A stretch of DNA of 64,000 nucleotides from Plenodomus lindquistii (lineage: Eukaryota > Ascomycota > Dothideomycetes > Pleosporales > Leptosphaeriaceae), in NCBI GenBank assembly GCA_025504975.1, contig JANUWI010000002.1, positions 682,001 through 746,000 on the forward strand, given 5' to 3'. A program made the translations under genes and the position numbers. Positions 30,377 to 43,213 of this stretch are shown piece after piece; positions within the stretch are counted from its first letter, which is position 1, and each line of letters opens with the position of its first letter. The notes beneath the pieces are model-generated. The model worked only from the letters and a program-made list of their open reading frames with translations. It had not been told where the DNA came from and ran no database searches.

Positions 30377-31836
30377 TTACTTTTGTTCGATTGATTTTTC
30401 AAGCTCTTTCTCTGCCTGCTCGTTGTACCAGAGGTACACAGCGAGCGCAATGAATGATCCAAATCCACTTGCCATGATCATCCTTCCACGGAAACCTTGC
30501 TTCCTCTTCAGAGCCTCGTCTCCTCCCAGAATCACTACGGCCTTCTTCAACCAAGTATATTCCAAGCCACTGTAGACAGTTGTACTGGCTACAATAGCCG
30601 ATAAGCCAGTGATCAGGCTCTTGACTCCTTGCTCGCCTCCAAGGAGCTCTTGTATGGACAAGAGAACACCACCCGCTGCGGAAGAAGTAGCCGCAGGGTC
30701 GTGTAGGAGGTTGGTACAGAGCAGTGTACCTAGCAGACTAAGTTGCAGAAAGGTGTTGTACTTTGAGATGGTTGTCGGATGCACCTCAGCACTTGGGAGA
30801 CTGAAGTCCCAATACCTCGCCATGGTCTTTGGGGCTGGCAGACTTGCGTACCGGTAGTACAGCGCCGAGATTGCCAAGCTTACGTCCCTTCCCAAGATGA
30901 GTACGAAGAGTGGCATGGACATACTTCCATTGACAGCCAAGCAGGTCACAAGAGTAGTCATGAGCAGTTTGTCGGCCATTGGATCCACTACGCTTCCAAC
31001 GACAGTCTGCAATTTCCATTTTCGAGCTATCCAGCCATCGAGGAGATCGGAGAATGCAGCGTAGGTGAAGAGTGAGAATGCATAGAGGTGATGGTTGTTG
31101 ACGATTAGATAGCCTATCGCCGGAGTTGCCAGCAGGCGAGTCAATGTGAGAAAGTTGGGAATGTTGTAGATGTTCTCATGCTTGGTGTTGTCAAGTTTGA
31201 GTGTTGACTTCAACGTCGTCGCTAGCTTGGCTGTCGTTGTGGTCGAAACGGGGTGCTAGTCGTTGTTAGCATCGTGTGGTTTGTATCACAGGCTGCAAAT
31301 TTCATATGAGGTCTGGATGGTAATCCTTCAACACTTTGGCCATTCTCATTAACGATGGTGCAATTTGCACGGAAGATGGACGTATCGTGATGAATGCACA
31401 CTACATACATCTGAACGCAGACCTGTATGCTGGAGACTTGTCTATGGTTCGGATATGCAAGGTCTGCAATGAAAGCACCACATCATTGTTGTAGCCGATT
31501 CTGCAACGATGATGGCATGCAGAAATTACGTGTCTGACTTACCTCAGCGGGTTTCGATCCATGTTTCCCATCCTCAAGCTGGAGTCGTCGCGTTGTCGAA
31601 GTACTAATCAAGGCGCGTGGCTGTATGGTGCATCGTCTCAAAGATGTTGGTGTCGTGGCTGTTCGCTTTGTTTGGCCGACGTCATTTCGTTGCCAGGAAC
31701 AAGAAGCACGTGAGGACACAGGACACAGTGTCTGGTTCTGGAGCCGTGCAAGGGTACAAAGTCGCGATGATGCAGTTGGGGCAGATACAAATGTCCTGGA
31801 CGACCAAGCGGCCCTGACCAGAGATGAGTATATCAT
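30377..31836 (-). CDS. CRD1: Cardiolipin synthase, mitochondrial (CDP-alcohol phosphatidyltransferase)
   Basis: Two exons, 31836-31543 and 31255-30377, encode 390 residues. Exon 1 is a long Ser/Arg/Thr-rich mitochondrial leader. Exon 2 carries the catalytic signature DGWIARKWKLQTVVGSVVD then PMAD, which fits the D-G-x2-A-R-x8-G-x3-D-x3-D consensus (residues about 171-193). Conserved HENIYNIPNFLTLTRLLATP precedes it, with several hydrophobic segments. The enzyme condenses CDP-diacylglycerol with phosphatidylglycerol to make cardiolipin in the inner mitochondrial membrane. The inferred intron is 287 nt, far above the local average, so an extra small exon inside it cannot be excluded. The gene diverges from STE12 across 5.4 kb. 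Confidence 0.9.
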
Positions 31837-34800
31837 CAGTGCGGACGGTATTGCTTCAGGGCTGGCTTAGTTGGGTGAGCTTCGTAGTTGCTGGGAGGAG
31901 CTCTTGGCAGACGCTAATGCCTAGTGTGGGAGCAGCCCTCACGACACTTTACACTTTTCACTCCTACACCTCAAATGCAAAATGCCTGCATGGATTGAAT
32001 GATAGTATGATACCCTTATTGTCAAAATCTATGTCTCGAGACCATTCTGAACGAAGTATGGTTCTCTTTTGTTCGATCAAGAATTGATTCCTCGAAACGT
32101 TGTCTTTTACAATGCTACATGAGTCAACATGCGCGACCTCATATAACTAAGAGAGTCAAGACACACCAAGAACGGGCCGCATCCAAACTCTACATGTGAG
32201 CTTGCTGAGCTAGACGGTCAAAAATTCGAACAATTTCCCGGACGAACAGTGACGTTCAAACCCTTTGAGCATCGACACAGCTAACTTTTATATTCCAAAT
32301 CACACCAGGCATTCAGAGTCAACATTTGTTAGTCCGTTGTGCTAAGGCGTAGTGTCCCATACGTTCCAAATACCCAAGTTAGACAACCAAACCACGAGCG
32401 TCGAAGGTCGGCATTAGTCGGCCAGAAAATCTGCCTCCGAAATCATGCATTCTGCAACCTGAAGGTCGCCATCTACATTGAGAAGTCTGGTAGCTTACGC
32501 AGTACTCGAATCAATAGTTCCGGGAGTACCGGTTGCCTCGGAGTAAGGTCAGCTGGCCACGATCTACGCTGAGTATCCAAATCATAGCACGTCCGCCGGC
32601 TCCTACAGCGTATGATGTGGACAATCTGTTTGATGCGCATACGATCTTCAAGAGCAAACTCTGACCTTGGATTCAATCCGCGGGGCCCCTCTCGTAACCA
32701 CGTGTCATTTTATGACTACTGTGGTAGTTCCCCGAAAGTCAAATCCAGGCCAATATTCGGAAACGGCCACTGTGGAAAGTCACTTCGAGTAGTTGGGACC
32801 CCAGACCCGACCTTGAGGAACATTGAGGCCGGTTAGACTTTTGAGAAGCATAGTGTGTCTGGGATGTGCCTCGTGGCTATCTTGGAGGCGTCGGCCGAGC
32901 CACTCCACTGATCTGTATCTTGGTTCAATCAAGGATACGAACGGAGACTGCCATGGCGATCGATTCAGGCGATTTATGCTTTCAGGGTCTATGGAGACGG
33001 TCCGTCGTGTTTCCGTTTTTGGATGAGGCTCTTGATTCACGTCGTGGGAAGCTCTGCCAAGGTTCGTGAACGGTGAGAGCCTCCAACAAATATTTGGTAC
33101 GGTCGCGGACGCAGCGTCCAGATCTTCTGTCTTAGCATTGGCGGCTCGCTGTTGCTGGTACCCGCAGTTCACACTTTCAGGCATGAGCTTGCTGGCTACC
33201 CGTGCTATACCATACGGATGCCTGCTGCCGATGAACAGCAGGTCGGATCTAGATAAGATGCGCGGGCGAGTGTAACGAAAGCGTCAAACGTAGTCCATCA
33301 CCGCTCTTGCTACTATACTTGACAATAAAGTTTGGCGTCACCGTGCGTCATGTGTTGTGCATTTCGAAGCCACTAAGGGTCCCCTAGTGGCGTTGCCCCA
33401 ATGGCGGCAGACTTGCCCACTAAGAAAACCCAATTGCATGAACCCGGAATCGGGTCGGATTAATCGAGGAACAGGATGGCGCAACCACAACGAAGAACGA
33501 GCGAAGTGTACCGTATTCTCGTAGTTCAGCCACGTGGAACGACGCCATGATGCAAAACCACAGCCGCAGAAGCCCGCTCGTATTATGCACCCCCACGACG
33601 TCAACGACCGTCACACTGGTGACATTGCCCCTTTGATCAAGTACAGACTCTACCCACCTCTTTCATCTCCTCAGCCTTGCGCCTACGTGATCTGAGGTCC
33701 ACACCCCGTACAGATCACAGATCGCCCTACCTGCTACTATGGCCAACATGCAGAATTGCTTCTATTTCTGCGATATCGCAAGTGACGACACGATGTGAAA
33801 CTTCCGCTATCCTGAGACATGGCCTCAGGGTCTGATGCAGCGGAAAGCACACCATGATCTTCCACCACGACCAGGGTCTGTGCGCAACTCGTTCACGCAT
33901 CCAAGTGGCGCTTGTACATCTGGATTCTGGAAACAGGCTTTCTCGTGATTCTGTTACAGTGGCCTACCTAGTCCGCAGTGAACGACTTTTGCATTTTTCC
34001 AGCCAGCACGAGCAGTTCAGCGCTCATGCCTCGCCCCTGATAAAGTTTACAGAATGTAGCATTCGCTTGTGCTGCCCTGTTTATCGAAAAGATGCAACAC
34101 AAAGGGGCATGTGGATATCTGATGATTGATCGAGTCGGGAACAAACGGCTATTCTTTCCAGGATCTCCCACGGCGCTCCGGCTCGTCTATACTACGATCA
34201 CTAATGTGGCTAAACTCCTTGTCGTAATGGACGGTGCTTCTTTCGAGCAAACAGCAGTTGAGCACTGACTGGAGGTCACCTTTTCGAGGCAGGTGGCCAG
34301 CCACCTGCACGATTCATGCACTTGCTTTTTACTACTAACGGCTTCTCCACATCTCATTGAAGATGTACACCGCATGTCACTAGTCTCGTTCTACTCTCCA
34401 GAATATCTAATCGAGCGAGCCCGAGCTTCATGGGAAATTGTCACCTCATGCAAGAGATACACGTTGAAGCGAGGCCAGATTACACCGGTGTATATCGAAA
34501 GAGCTCATCGTACCCCATTTCGGTAGTCGGCGGACGAGAGTAACAGTTTCAGACCTGGCCACTCCACATTCGCTAACGCAGGTACCGATTATCACCATCC
34601 CAAAGGGTTACTTACTCCGTGCAATCAAGTTGAGTCTTGGGCTACATTCCACGTGCAAGCTTCGTTTTTGGAAACAGCACTGCAGGTCTCACGAGAAGGC
34701 ACCAGGCGTTCGCAGACACGGCACAGAATCGGCAAATTTGACTTTGCTATACCATCTGAGCTTTGGACCCAGATACTCGGAGCTGCTGCTGCTGCTTACT

Positions 34801-37274
34801 GTGTCGGTTATGAATTGTCCGCATCAGGTACTGGAGGTTCTCTCCATGGTGCAAGCGAGACCGAAACAAACATCTTACAGATGATGACATGACAGGCCTG
34901 AGCTCGACTACAAGAAGAGATCCACATAATCGAGAAGCAAGGCAAAAGCAACAAGTGACGAAGCCTGTGACATGCAGCCTCCAGATGCATGAGAGCGCGA
35001 GTGACGCCACGGCTCCAACATCGCATCCTAACCGGCGCTTGCACGCGAATGGTAGTGTCCGCCGAAAGCTTTTGATTTGCGGGCCCACCGCTGGGCAGAA
35101 ACGGTCAGGGCAAACGGCTAGCCAAAAGTAATTCTGAAACGGCGTCCACGACATCACTGGCTTGCACTAAAGCGTAACGCCGCACCAGGAGCAAGCAAAG
35201 GCTGGCAGAGAAGGCGCTGATGCGTTGTATGGACGACGTCGACCTGATTTATCTCAATGTGACAGCGAAGGCCAAAAGATTGGACAGAGGAACACCACAG
35301 AGACGAAGATTGTGAGATTAGCGGGTGTCAGTTGACGCTCCCGCAGGGCCGGGCATGACGCGTGTTTCAGCTGGGAGATCAAACCATGCCGGAGTGCTGC
35401 TTCTGCCGGTTCCTGCGTCTAGAGGCACCTCACTTGGTCTAAACCGGCCAGCCACAGTCAATGGCTTCAACGACAAGGCTGGGAAGGCGGTCATCGACAA
35501 GCTGTGCTCGCGATGCATTTGGTGAAGCTCATGTGCACGGTGCGCGCTGTAGCGTGTGATGCTGCATGCAGCTGCCAAAGACTAGAGATGGTCGACCACA
35601 GTCAACAGAGTAGACTATGGACTATCAGCTATAACAGATGGAGATATAGGCAAGCGGAAACGAAAAGTTTATCGACTTGCGCATGGGAGGACGCGTAGCT
35701 GCAGGAGTAGACAGGTTCTAGCAACTCTCCATGTTCTAGCTGACAGCGAAGGACTGGGTGACACCACGAGGCGTGTTACAACTGCTGTAGAGTCTAGAGT
35801 CTAGACGTCGTCGGCGCAGCGCTGTGTTCAACAGCGTTGTACGAGCGGCGCCTGGGCATCAGGAATGGCTGCTGCTGCACTGTGAGAGTGGCCTCTCAAG
35901 GCTGTTGCTGCACGCGCATGACAATGGTTGGTTGGTCCCCGCGGGCCGGTTGGGCTGTGGACAACAGACATGCAGCACAAAGTTGCAGTGGGCGAGGTGC
36001 GGTGGAGAATCGAGATGGTGTCGGATCGTCCCTCGAGGCAGACGAACTAAGCCGACGCCAGCAGCGTGATTTTCGAAGCAGCAGCCAGCGGACCGCGATG
36101 ATCGCTACTTGAGGTGGGCAAACTGCAAGTCTGTGTCGCCAGGGCCTCGTGGTGGGACCTGGGAGCGTGGGTGGGATGCAAGTCGCAAGCGAGGAATCAA
36201 GGTTTGTGGGTAGATTGCGGGCTAGGCCGGATTGCGCATGCTGCTCCGAAGTGGGTGCTCGCCCGAGAGGCCCGACAAGGCAAGGGAACGAAGGGAAGGA
36301 AGCACTGGGCAGTGGGGCAGGTGCCCACGGCGGGCAGGACACCGAGGGCAGGCGCGAGGGGAGCGGACACGCAGGGAAGGAAGGAGCCATCCAGGGCGCG
36401 GTGGGCAGGAGCGAACAGGCATGCGCGCAAAGCAAAGGGAAAGGGCGCCCTGTTGCAACCGCATCCCCATTGAACGGTGCCCACAACCACAATAACAACA
36501 ACAACAAGAGAATGGAATCACAGCGCGGGCACACCAATGAGACGCCGCCGCTCGTCCGCCCCCAGGACACACAGCGCGTCGCATTATGCCGTCGATGAGC
36601 CGGCAGCGCCCTCTTGCTACCCACCGGCACCGTTGTAGGGTCTGCCAGGCCTGGTCACTGGTGTGGACATGTGCAGCGCTGCTGGCAGCACCATCCATGA
36701 CGGCCGCCTGCAGGCACTCGATGTGCACAGGCGACAGTGCAGCCAACCTCGAGCCGGCCGCTCGCCAGCCTCTCAGTCTCCCCTACTCATGCTAGCCTTC
36801 CCTCCCAGCGCCATCGCCACGAGTCGCCCACACCCATGTCGCTGCACAGGCGTACGCCAATTATTGGCCGCGCCGCCCGCACTGGCCAGCCCGCTGACTG
36901 GCGAGCGGAAATAGATCAATGTGAGACGGCTAGACTCCTGTTTCACACGCTCTCCGACACCTAAAGCTGCCGCCGCCCCCTCACAACTGCGTTTCGTATC
37001 CCCTCCAGAGCCGTACCCTACCTTCTTGGTCACTTTCGAAGCTGCTATCTGAGGCAGGTTCCTCACGCTTTTTATTGCTCTCCTCACGTTCGCGTTTTAT
37101 TATCGTACCCTTTTAACGTAGCCTGACACTCGTTGGTTTTCGATCCTGGCCGGTCCTCGTCGAGCGCCTTTCAACGTGTTGCACTGCCGAGTTCGCTACA
37201 GCCGTCTCGCCGGCCCTGTGTCTGAAGCCCCAAGCTCCCAAACACTTGTATAGACGACCGTGTTGCAGCGCACC
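31837..37274. other. 5.4 kb region without a recognised gene, upstream of STE12
   Basis: No ORF longer than about 250 codons is present. Those found overlap on opposite strands (notably in the GC-rich part, 35900-36750) and show no family resemblance. Base composition looks similar to the rest of the window, so it does not resemble a heavily RIP-mutated transposon. It contains a short (AAC)n-like tract near 36486-36510. The last few hundred bases are pyrimidine-rich and probably form the STE12 promoter and 5' UTR. It could hold an unusually long regulatory region or non-coding transcripts. Confidence 0.5.
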
Positions 37275-39688
37275 ATGTATCCTTCCGCACATCATGCTCA
37301 GATGCCGCCGCCTCAGGCGCGCTCTGTCGCACCCGAGACATTTCTATTAGACCAGGACGCTCAGCAAAGCCTGCCGCCGGACAGCGTCGTTGCGCTCCAG
37401 CAAGTCGACAACCGTACGTACTCTACTCGTGCTTCGGCTGCAGTCGCGCATCCTCTGGGAAGCGTGCAGCAGAGGGTAGTTTGTGCCGTTTGCTGATACT
37501 GCTGCAGTCAAGTACTTCCTCATCTCTGCGCCAGTCGACTGGCAACCAGACCAGTACATCCGTAGATTTCTCCTACCAACGGGCGAATACGTCTCCTGCG
37601 TTCTCTGGTGAGTCCTTGAAGCCTGGCAAAGCTCGTTGCCGCATTGAGGCGATCCTTGCTAATCCACCCCGCAGGAACAACCTCTTCCACATCTCAGGAA
37701 CCGACATTGTACGATGCCTTTCATTCAGGTTCCAGGCGTTTGGCCGCCCAGTCAAGAACTCCAAGAAATTCGAGGAGGGTATCTTTTCCGATCTGCGCAA
37801 CCTCAAATCGGGAACAGATGCCTCGCTCGAGGAGCCCAAGAGCGCATTCCTTGATTTCCTGTACAAGAACAACTGCATCCGCACACAAAAAAAGCAAAAG
37901 GTCTTCTACTGGTACAGTGTACCCCATGACAGGCTGTTCCTCGATGCCTTGGAGCGCGACCTCAAGCGCGAGAAAATGGGCCAGGAAGCGACCACAATGG
38001 CCGTCAGCGAACCCGCCCTCTCATTCGAGTTTGACTCGTCACAATCACTCTTCGAGCAGCTCACAAAGGCACAACAAACCAACTCGTCGTCATTCAACAA
38101 CAACGTACAGCCGTTTTCGCAAACAACATCCCCTGACATGCGAGGAATGGACTCCATGCCTCCCCCAACCATGGTGTCGGTACCGCAGCCCATGTCGCAA
38201 CCCATGCCACAACCGATTTCGCAGCCCATGCAACACCACCACGAGGACCCAATGGCCCATTACCACCAGCAAATGTCGATGCCACCCATGCAAAATCCCG
38301 TCATGAAGAGCAGAGAGCGCGAGTTCGGCCAACACATGCAGTACGACCGCAATGGCATCCCCTTGTCGCAAGTGCACCAGCGACACAGCTCCATGCCTGC
38401 TTACATGGAGTACTCGCCCGCGCCATCATTCGTCTCGTCTCATTATGAAGACTACAGTACTCGTGGCATGTCTTTTGAGCCACTGACGCCTCCCCAACAC
38501 CAAATTGGCCTCGGCGCAGAGCCCGCATACATTGCCAACGAAGACACTGGCCTGTATAGCGCGATTCCCGATCTTCCTGTTCCCAACACATTCAACCCTC
38601 TTATGAATTTGCCACCTTCCAATTTGATGGGTCCCGGCTACCCCGGTGTTTCGAGACCGTTCGCGCCTGGCAATGTATACTCTGTTATTGAGGGATCGCC
38701 GACCTACAAGCAACGCAGACGACGATCGTCTCTGTCTGCCGGTATTAGCGCTGCAGTCGCTGCCACCGGTGGTGCCCACCAAGTCCATCGCCCAAGTGAC
38801 TTGCGGCGATCAATGTCAAACTCAGTTGCCCCTCTCACCGAGGTCGACGAGTCGAACCACAACTCTCCCAACAGCACGAACGGTGCCAACTACCCTTCAG
38901 CGATGCCAGAAGCCAAGCCCATGATCAATCACTCTAGGCAAGGAACTCCTCTGAACACTGTCGAGGAGAGCCCAGAACCAGAGTCGAATGTCGTTCACCA
39001 CGATCTCAACACACTCGTCAACGGTGAATTATTCGAGACCCCGCTCCAACATAGCGCCGTGGCACGTACAGCGGGTGGACCCATCTACCGTCGCGCCCGA
39101 AGTGCCACCATGATGGAGATCGGCCCGTATCCTCAGAAGTCGCACTCATGTCCGATCCCCACATGTGGTCGTCTGTTCAAGAGATTAGAGCATCTCAAGA
39201 GGTAAGCGCCCACAATCCCCACGTTTTCTTTTTTAGTGCATCACGGTCCGATGAGACTGGCTACTATTTTTACCATGATGCATAGACGCTGACCAAGGGC
39301 GCTTAGACACGTGCGTACCCACACCCAAGAACGACCATACGTTTGCCCGTTGTGCAACAAGGCATTTTCGCGCTCGGACAACCTTGCCCAGTAAGTTGAC
39401 CTAATACATGCTGCCACCAAGGTGCAATGTGCTAATGAGAGGATTAGACACCGTCGCACACATGAAACCCGCCCTGACGGCGAGCCGCTCAGCGACTATC
39501 AGGATGACGATCTCGAGGGCGAGGAGGACCATCTCCACTCGCTCGAAGAGGATTCGCCCGACTCTGGCAACGACTATTTGTCCGGTCTATCTCACGTGCC
39601 CCAGTCCATCAGCGACATCCCCGGCCCCGGTCTCGGTATGACCATGGCGCCGCCACCACAGCAGCTCATGGCGGGCAGTCACTACTAG
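37275..39688 (+). CDS. STE12: STE12-type transcription factor (homeodomain-like STE domain plus two C2H2 fingers)
   Basis: Five exons are inferred: 37275-37413, 37508-37607, 37675-39201, 39307-39390 and 39448-39688, giving 696 residues, all in phase. The STE DNA-binding domain occupies residues about 45-165 (LKYFLISAPVDWQPDQYIRR, VLWNNLFHISGTDIVRCLSF, FDLRNLK-type segment, TQKKQKVFYWYSVPHDRLF). Two C-terminal C2H2 fingers, CPIPTCGRLFKRLEHLKRH and CPLCNKAFSRSDNLAQHRRTH, are split by introns 3 and 4. This is the filamentous-fungal STE12/SteA/MST12 form. It acts downstream of the Fus3/Kss1-type MAP kinase in mating, development and, in pathogens, host penetration. The middle region is rich in Pro, Gln and Met (MSQPMPQPISQPM). 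Confidence 0.96.
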
Positions 39689-41053
39689 AAGCAGCCTATC
39701 AAGCAATTTTAGCTTTCCAGCATCATTATCACGACTTTACTCAAAACGAGCATCCGGCGCAGGTGGAGCACCCACTTCAGGGGGGTCGTCTTTTTACTCC
39801 CACTTCTTCTTGTTCATGTTCCTTTTCCTAATCTCTTAGACCGGTCTATGGCATTGTTTTGCGTCATATGCTGTATTTACATTGTTTGCTCCATTACACT
39901 TTCAGTTGTTTTGTTTTGAATCCTGGAGCTTGGGCTACCTATACCTGTCATGAACGACGCATACGAGTACCCCCTTTTCTTTTCTTGTCCGCTTTCCCTT
40001 TCGCTTCTTTGCCTGCCTGCGCTGACGCGGGTCCTTCTATGAGGGTTGTCTGGGTATATACCCCCTTGAGAATGGTGTTTTCTCATTCTGTCGAACAGTT
40101 GGGGGTGAAATGTGGTGGCTGTTGAAGGGTGGACATCACCCCACTCCGTCGACTGCGGTCGTTGCGAATGGGTGATGTGTGTACAATATTGACAACAATG
40201 CAAACGCTTCACGCGAATACAACTCTCCTCCTGCCTTGTGATGCCTTTTTGTTCTCGACGTTTGCAGTGTTTGCCAGTCGAGAGATGCGAACTACGGGCC
40301 AGCCATTGCGTAAGACGATCGGCCTTGCACTTTACAACTACCTGGTACACCGACAACACGGAGTCAGACAATAGGGCACACTTGTCTTACTCTACCACTG
40401 TGTCTATGTGCAGAAGTAAAACTCTTGCATGGGACATACGAAGGAACTCGCTCGTACCATGTAGAGAATTCATAACGTCCCCTTCTTGCCGTAATAGCAC
40501 CACAGCACGATCTTCAAAGTAGCGAGGAGGTCCCTACGAACCCCAAGATTACACTATTCAGTGTGTAAACTAGCATGGAGATGACTACAGATCTCGAGGT
40601 TCGTAGAGTCTACCCATGGTTGATCGTAAAGTATATACATGAGCATATGACATTCTGCACAGAGTCATTGATGTGCTGTAATCGCTCTATGAGATGTTTT
40701 TTGGATCCTAGTGGGCAGACGCTGGGATCGTGTGGGTAGGCTTGGGCATGATGCGTGTGGGAGATGGGTTACATGCATGTATATGTATGCGGTGTCGATT
40801 ACGATCATTGTTACATTCTGCAGGAGGTACCTGGGAGCCCATGCCTTCTCATGTATTCATGCTATGAAGACTGCTTTCTAGCAGCGGTGTATTATAGCGA
40901 GGAGCTAACTGGGTTGTACTAGACGTCAAGAAGATCTATTTGTTACAGCGTAGAGTAGACATCTGTATCTACTTATGAGTTACACGTCTAAGACAGGACC
41001 CAGGTACGCGACACTAGCTATCTGGGCGACGTGCGGAGAATTATGGATATGGT
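39689..41053. other. Intergenic region downstream of STE12
   Basis: The first few hundred bases are probably the T-rich STE12 3' UTR. The remainder has no supported ORF or RNA gene and leads into the BTB pseudogene. Confidence 0.4.
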
Positions 41054-41955
41054 TCATGGCCTGGCCAGGTCAATCTCCTTCATGAAGTCCGCAATACATG
41101 CGTCCATAATAGTTTTAAAGACGTGCGAGTTAGCGCAGATACGCTTCCGACACTCTTCCTTTTCATCATCTGCATGTTCGTGGAGAACACACGAGTTCTC
41201 AAGGCCATCATGCATCGAATAAGGCACGCCGCCTGTGCCCCATCGATGATTGTACATCGGCGCCGTTTGGAACAGGCTGATCTCGTAGCAAACTTTGGGT
41301 GCATGTCAAAGAGCTTCTTCATCCTGACCACGGGATCTCCGTTCTTATGCGTGGTCCACATGTATGCCGTGCATGATACTAGCAGGCGGAGAAACAGCGA
41401 ACGATCTGGCAGATTGTCGTATGCGAAGCAGATTAGTCCTCGTCAGGGTCAGGCCACCAGAGCCAGGATTGCGATTAACCAACGAGGGCAGTGATGACGT
41501 CGTCGCGTAGTTTGGGGACGTTGTACTTGTCCGCGAAGATGAACAGACGGAGGTATGAGAAGACTACGAATTGGCATCTGGCTCGCCACTCTTCAGTTGG
41601 TTCGTTGGACTCTCCACAAGTTTGGTAGAACGATTCATCAAAGCCGACAGTATTCGAAGCTGAGTCGATCTGTGTGACTTGGGAGGATTCGCGGGGAAGC
41701 AGTCATGTGCATGGAGGTTTGATGGAGCTTGCTGTCATCCCGACCGTCTGTAAGCAGTGCTCATTCCATGAAGATGCGGAACGTTTGTTCAGAGACATCA
41801 GCAAGGGTGATGAACTTGTCGCTAGCCTCTTTGAAGGAGCCCTTGAAAGCGCCTCGAAAGTACGGTGACATTGCAGCGAGGAGGTCCGGATAAATGGGGA
41901 TGCTAACAGCAACTCCAGGTTCACCAACACGAACCATCACTTGATCGAAGCTCAT
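41054..41955 (-). pseudogene. Broken BTB/POZ-domain gene
   Basis: The start is a good BTB/POZ N-terminus (IPIYPDLLAAMSPYFRGAF, then FITLADVSEQTFRIFME) from an ATG at 41955. It meets a TGA at 41763-41761. Downstream, pieces of the same fungal BTB family continue in different frames. One reads RLFIFADKYNVPKLRDDVIT and stops at a TAA (41477-41475). The same frame then gives SQSWLWWPDPDED before a frame change near 41435. FDMHPKFAT and then MYNHRWGTGGVPYSMHDG with EECRKRICANSHVF follow after another change near 41300. At least two stops and three frame changes are needed to follow the family, so the gene is probably dead. The intact C-terminal piece ends at a normal stop. BTB proteins of this type are numerous in Dothideomycetes. 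Confidence 0.8.
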
Positions 41956-43213
41956 GGTCCTGAACAAGTTGAGTCAACCGTCGTAACAAGGCGATGCACG
42001 AGTGGTCAACTGCTTACAGGTAGCTCATAATGGCCGTACCGACTCGAACGCGCGTCGAGTCCGTCGTGATGTGTTTGCGCTATGCTATGCCGTGGATGCC
42101 GTGGATGCCGTGGAGCTTGTAATGGTTGGAAGAGTTGATGGGAAGTGACATGGAGAGTAAGTACGTGAGTTTAAGGAGGTAGAAGGTGTGCTATATAGGC
42201 TGTGATCTATGTGGCGTTATGGAAGTGACAGGGCCTTGTGGTCCTAGCGTAAGTGAATGCAAACGCAGCCATGAAAGCCGGCACGAAAGCTCCAAAGCGT
42301 CAAGGTGTTACTGACGTGAGGACTCTCGAGAATTTGCAGGAACATAAAAACCTGCTATCAAATGGGAGAAATGCTAGCCCTGGGCGTCAACGGCCGGCGG
42401 AATGGCTCATCATGAGGATGGCCTATGAGGTACTCTCAGCCTTGCAGACAATTCGAATCAATCGAAAGGGCTCATCACGTCGGTATTAACGAGATGACGG
42501 GTGACGTCTGTTTTCTTCGTCGGATTTTGGGCTCACAAGTTTTGACTAGAGTCGAGTTCGAGATGAAAGGGCCTGGTACTACCCGAGGCCGTCGATGCTG
42601 TCCATATTAAGGATCTGCACATGAAAAAGCGCGCATCTATCGAACAAGTCGAGATAAGTAAATCATGATCGAGAAGCCTTCAATTTCCAAACGCGCATCT
42701 CTGCTATGAACGTATTGCATGATGGAACTGGCTGTGTGGCTGCTCTTTTTGGGGTGCGTGAAAGGTGGAAGTGACCCTAGTACTATCGCGGAATATCAAC
42801 CAGAAATCACACATGCTAACAGCTTCTGCAGACTGTCAATGACTTTAAATGCAGAGGAGAACGGAGATAGTTCATTCGTATGGCGTACGTGCGAGCACGT
42901 GGTGTCTTTGACAATCAGCCCAGCGGGGGCATGGCAAAGTTTGGTACAATGCGTAATCATGAGCATTTGTTACTAGTATGAGGTGCCTTCACGCTGCTGA
43001 AAAGGATCTGCAGTCCCCTCGGTAGGCTTGCTATTCAGCGTGAGATGTGGGTTTGCGAGTCTGTGATGTTGAAGTTCGGGTGTGGAGCGCGCTAGTGCCA
43101 AAGCGGCTAAACCCGCTCTCTTGTCGCCGCGCACTTCCCACACAGGCCAGAAATTCAACTCACCCCAACGACACCAACCTTCGACATCCGACTACTCACA
43201 CAAAGCAGTCACG
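41956..43213. other. Intergenic region upstream of RPL39
   Basis: No supported gene. A small tandem repeat, three copies of the 9-mer atgccgtgg, lies at 42087-42113. The sequence GGCTAAACCCGC near 43105 lies about 100 nt upstream of the RPL39 start and resembles the telobox-like elements of ribosomal protein promoters only loosely. Confidence 0.4.
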
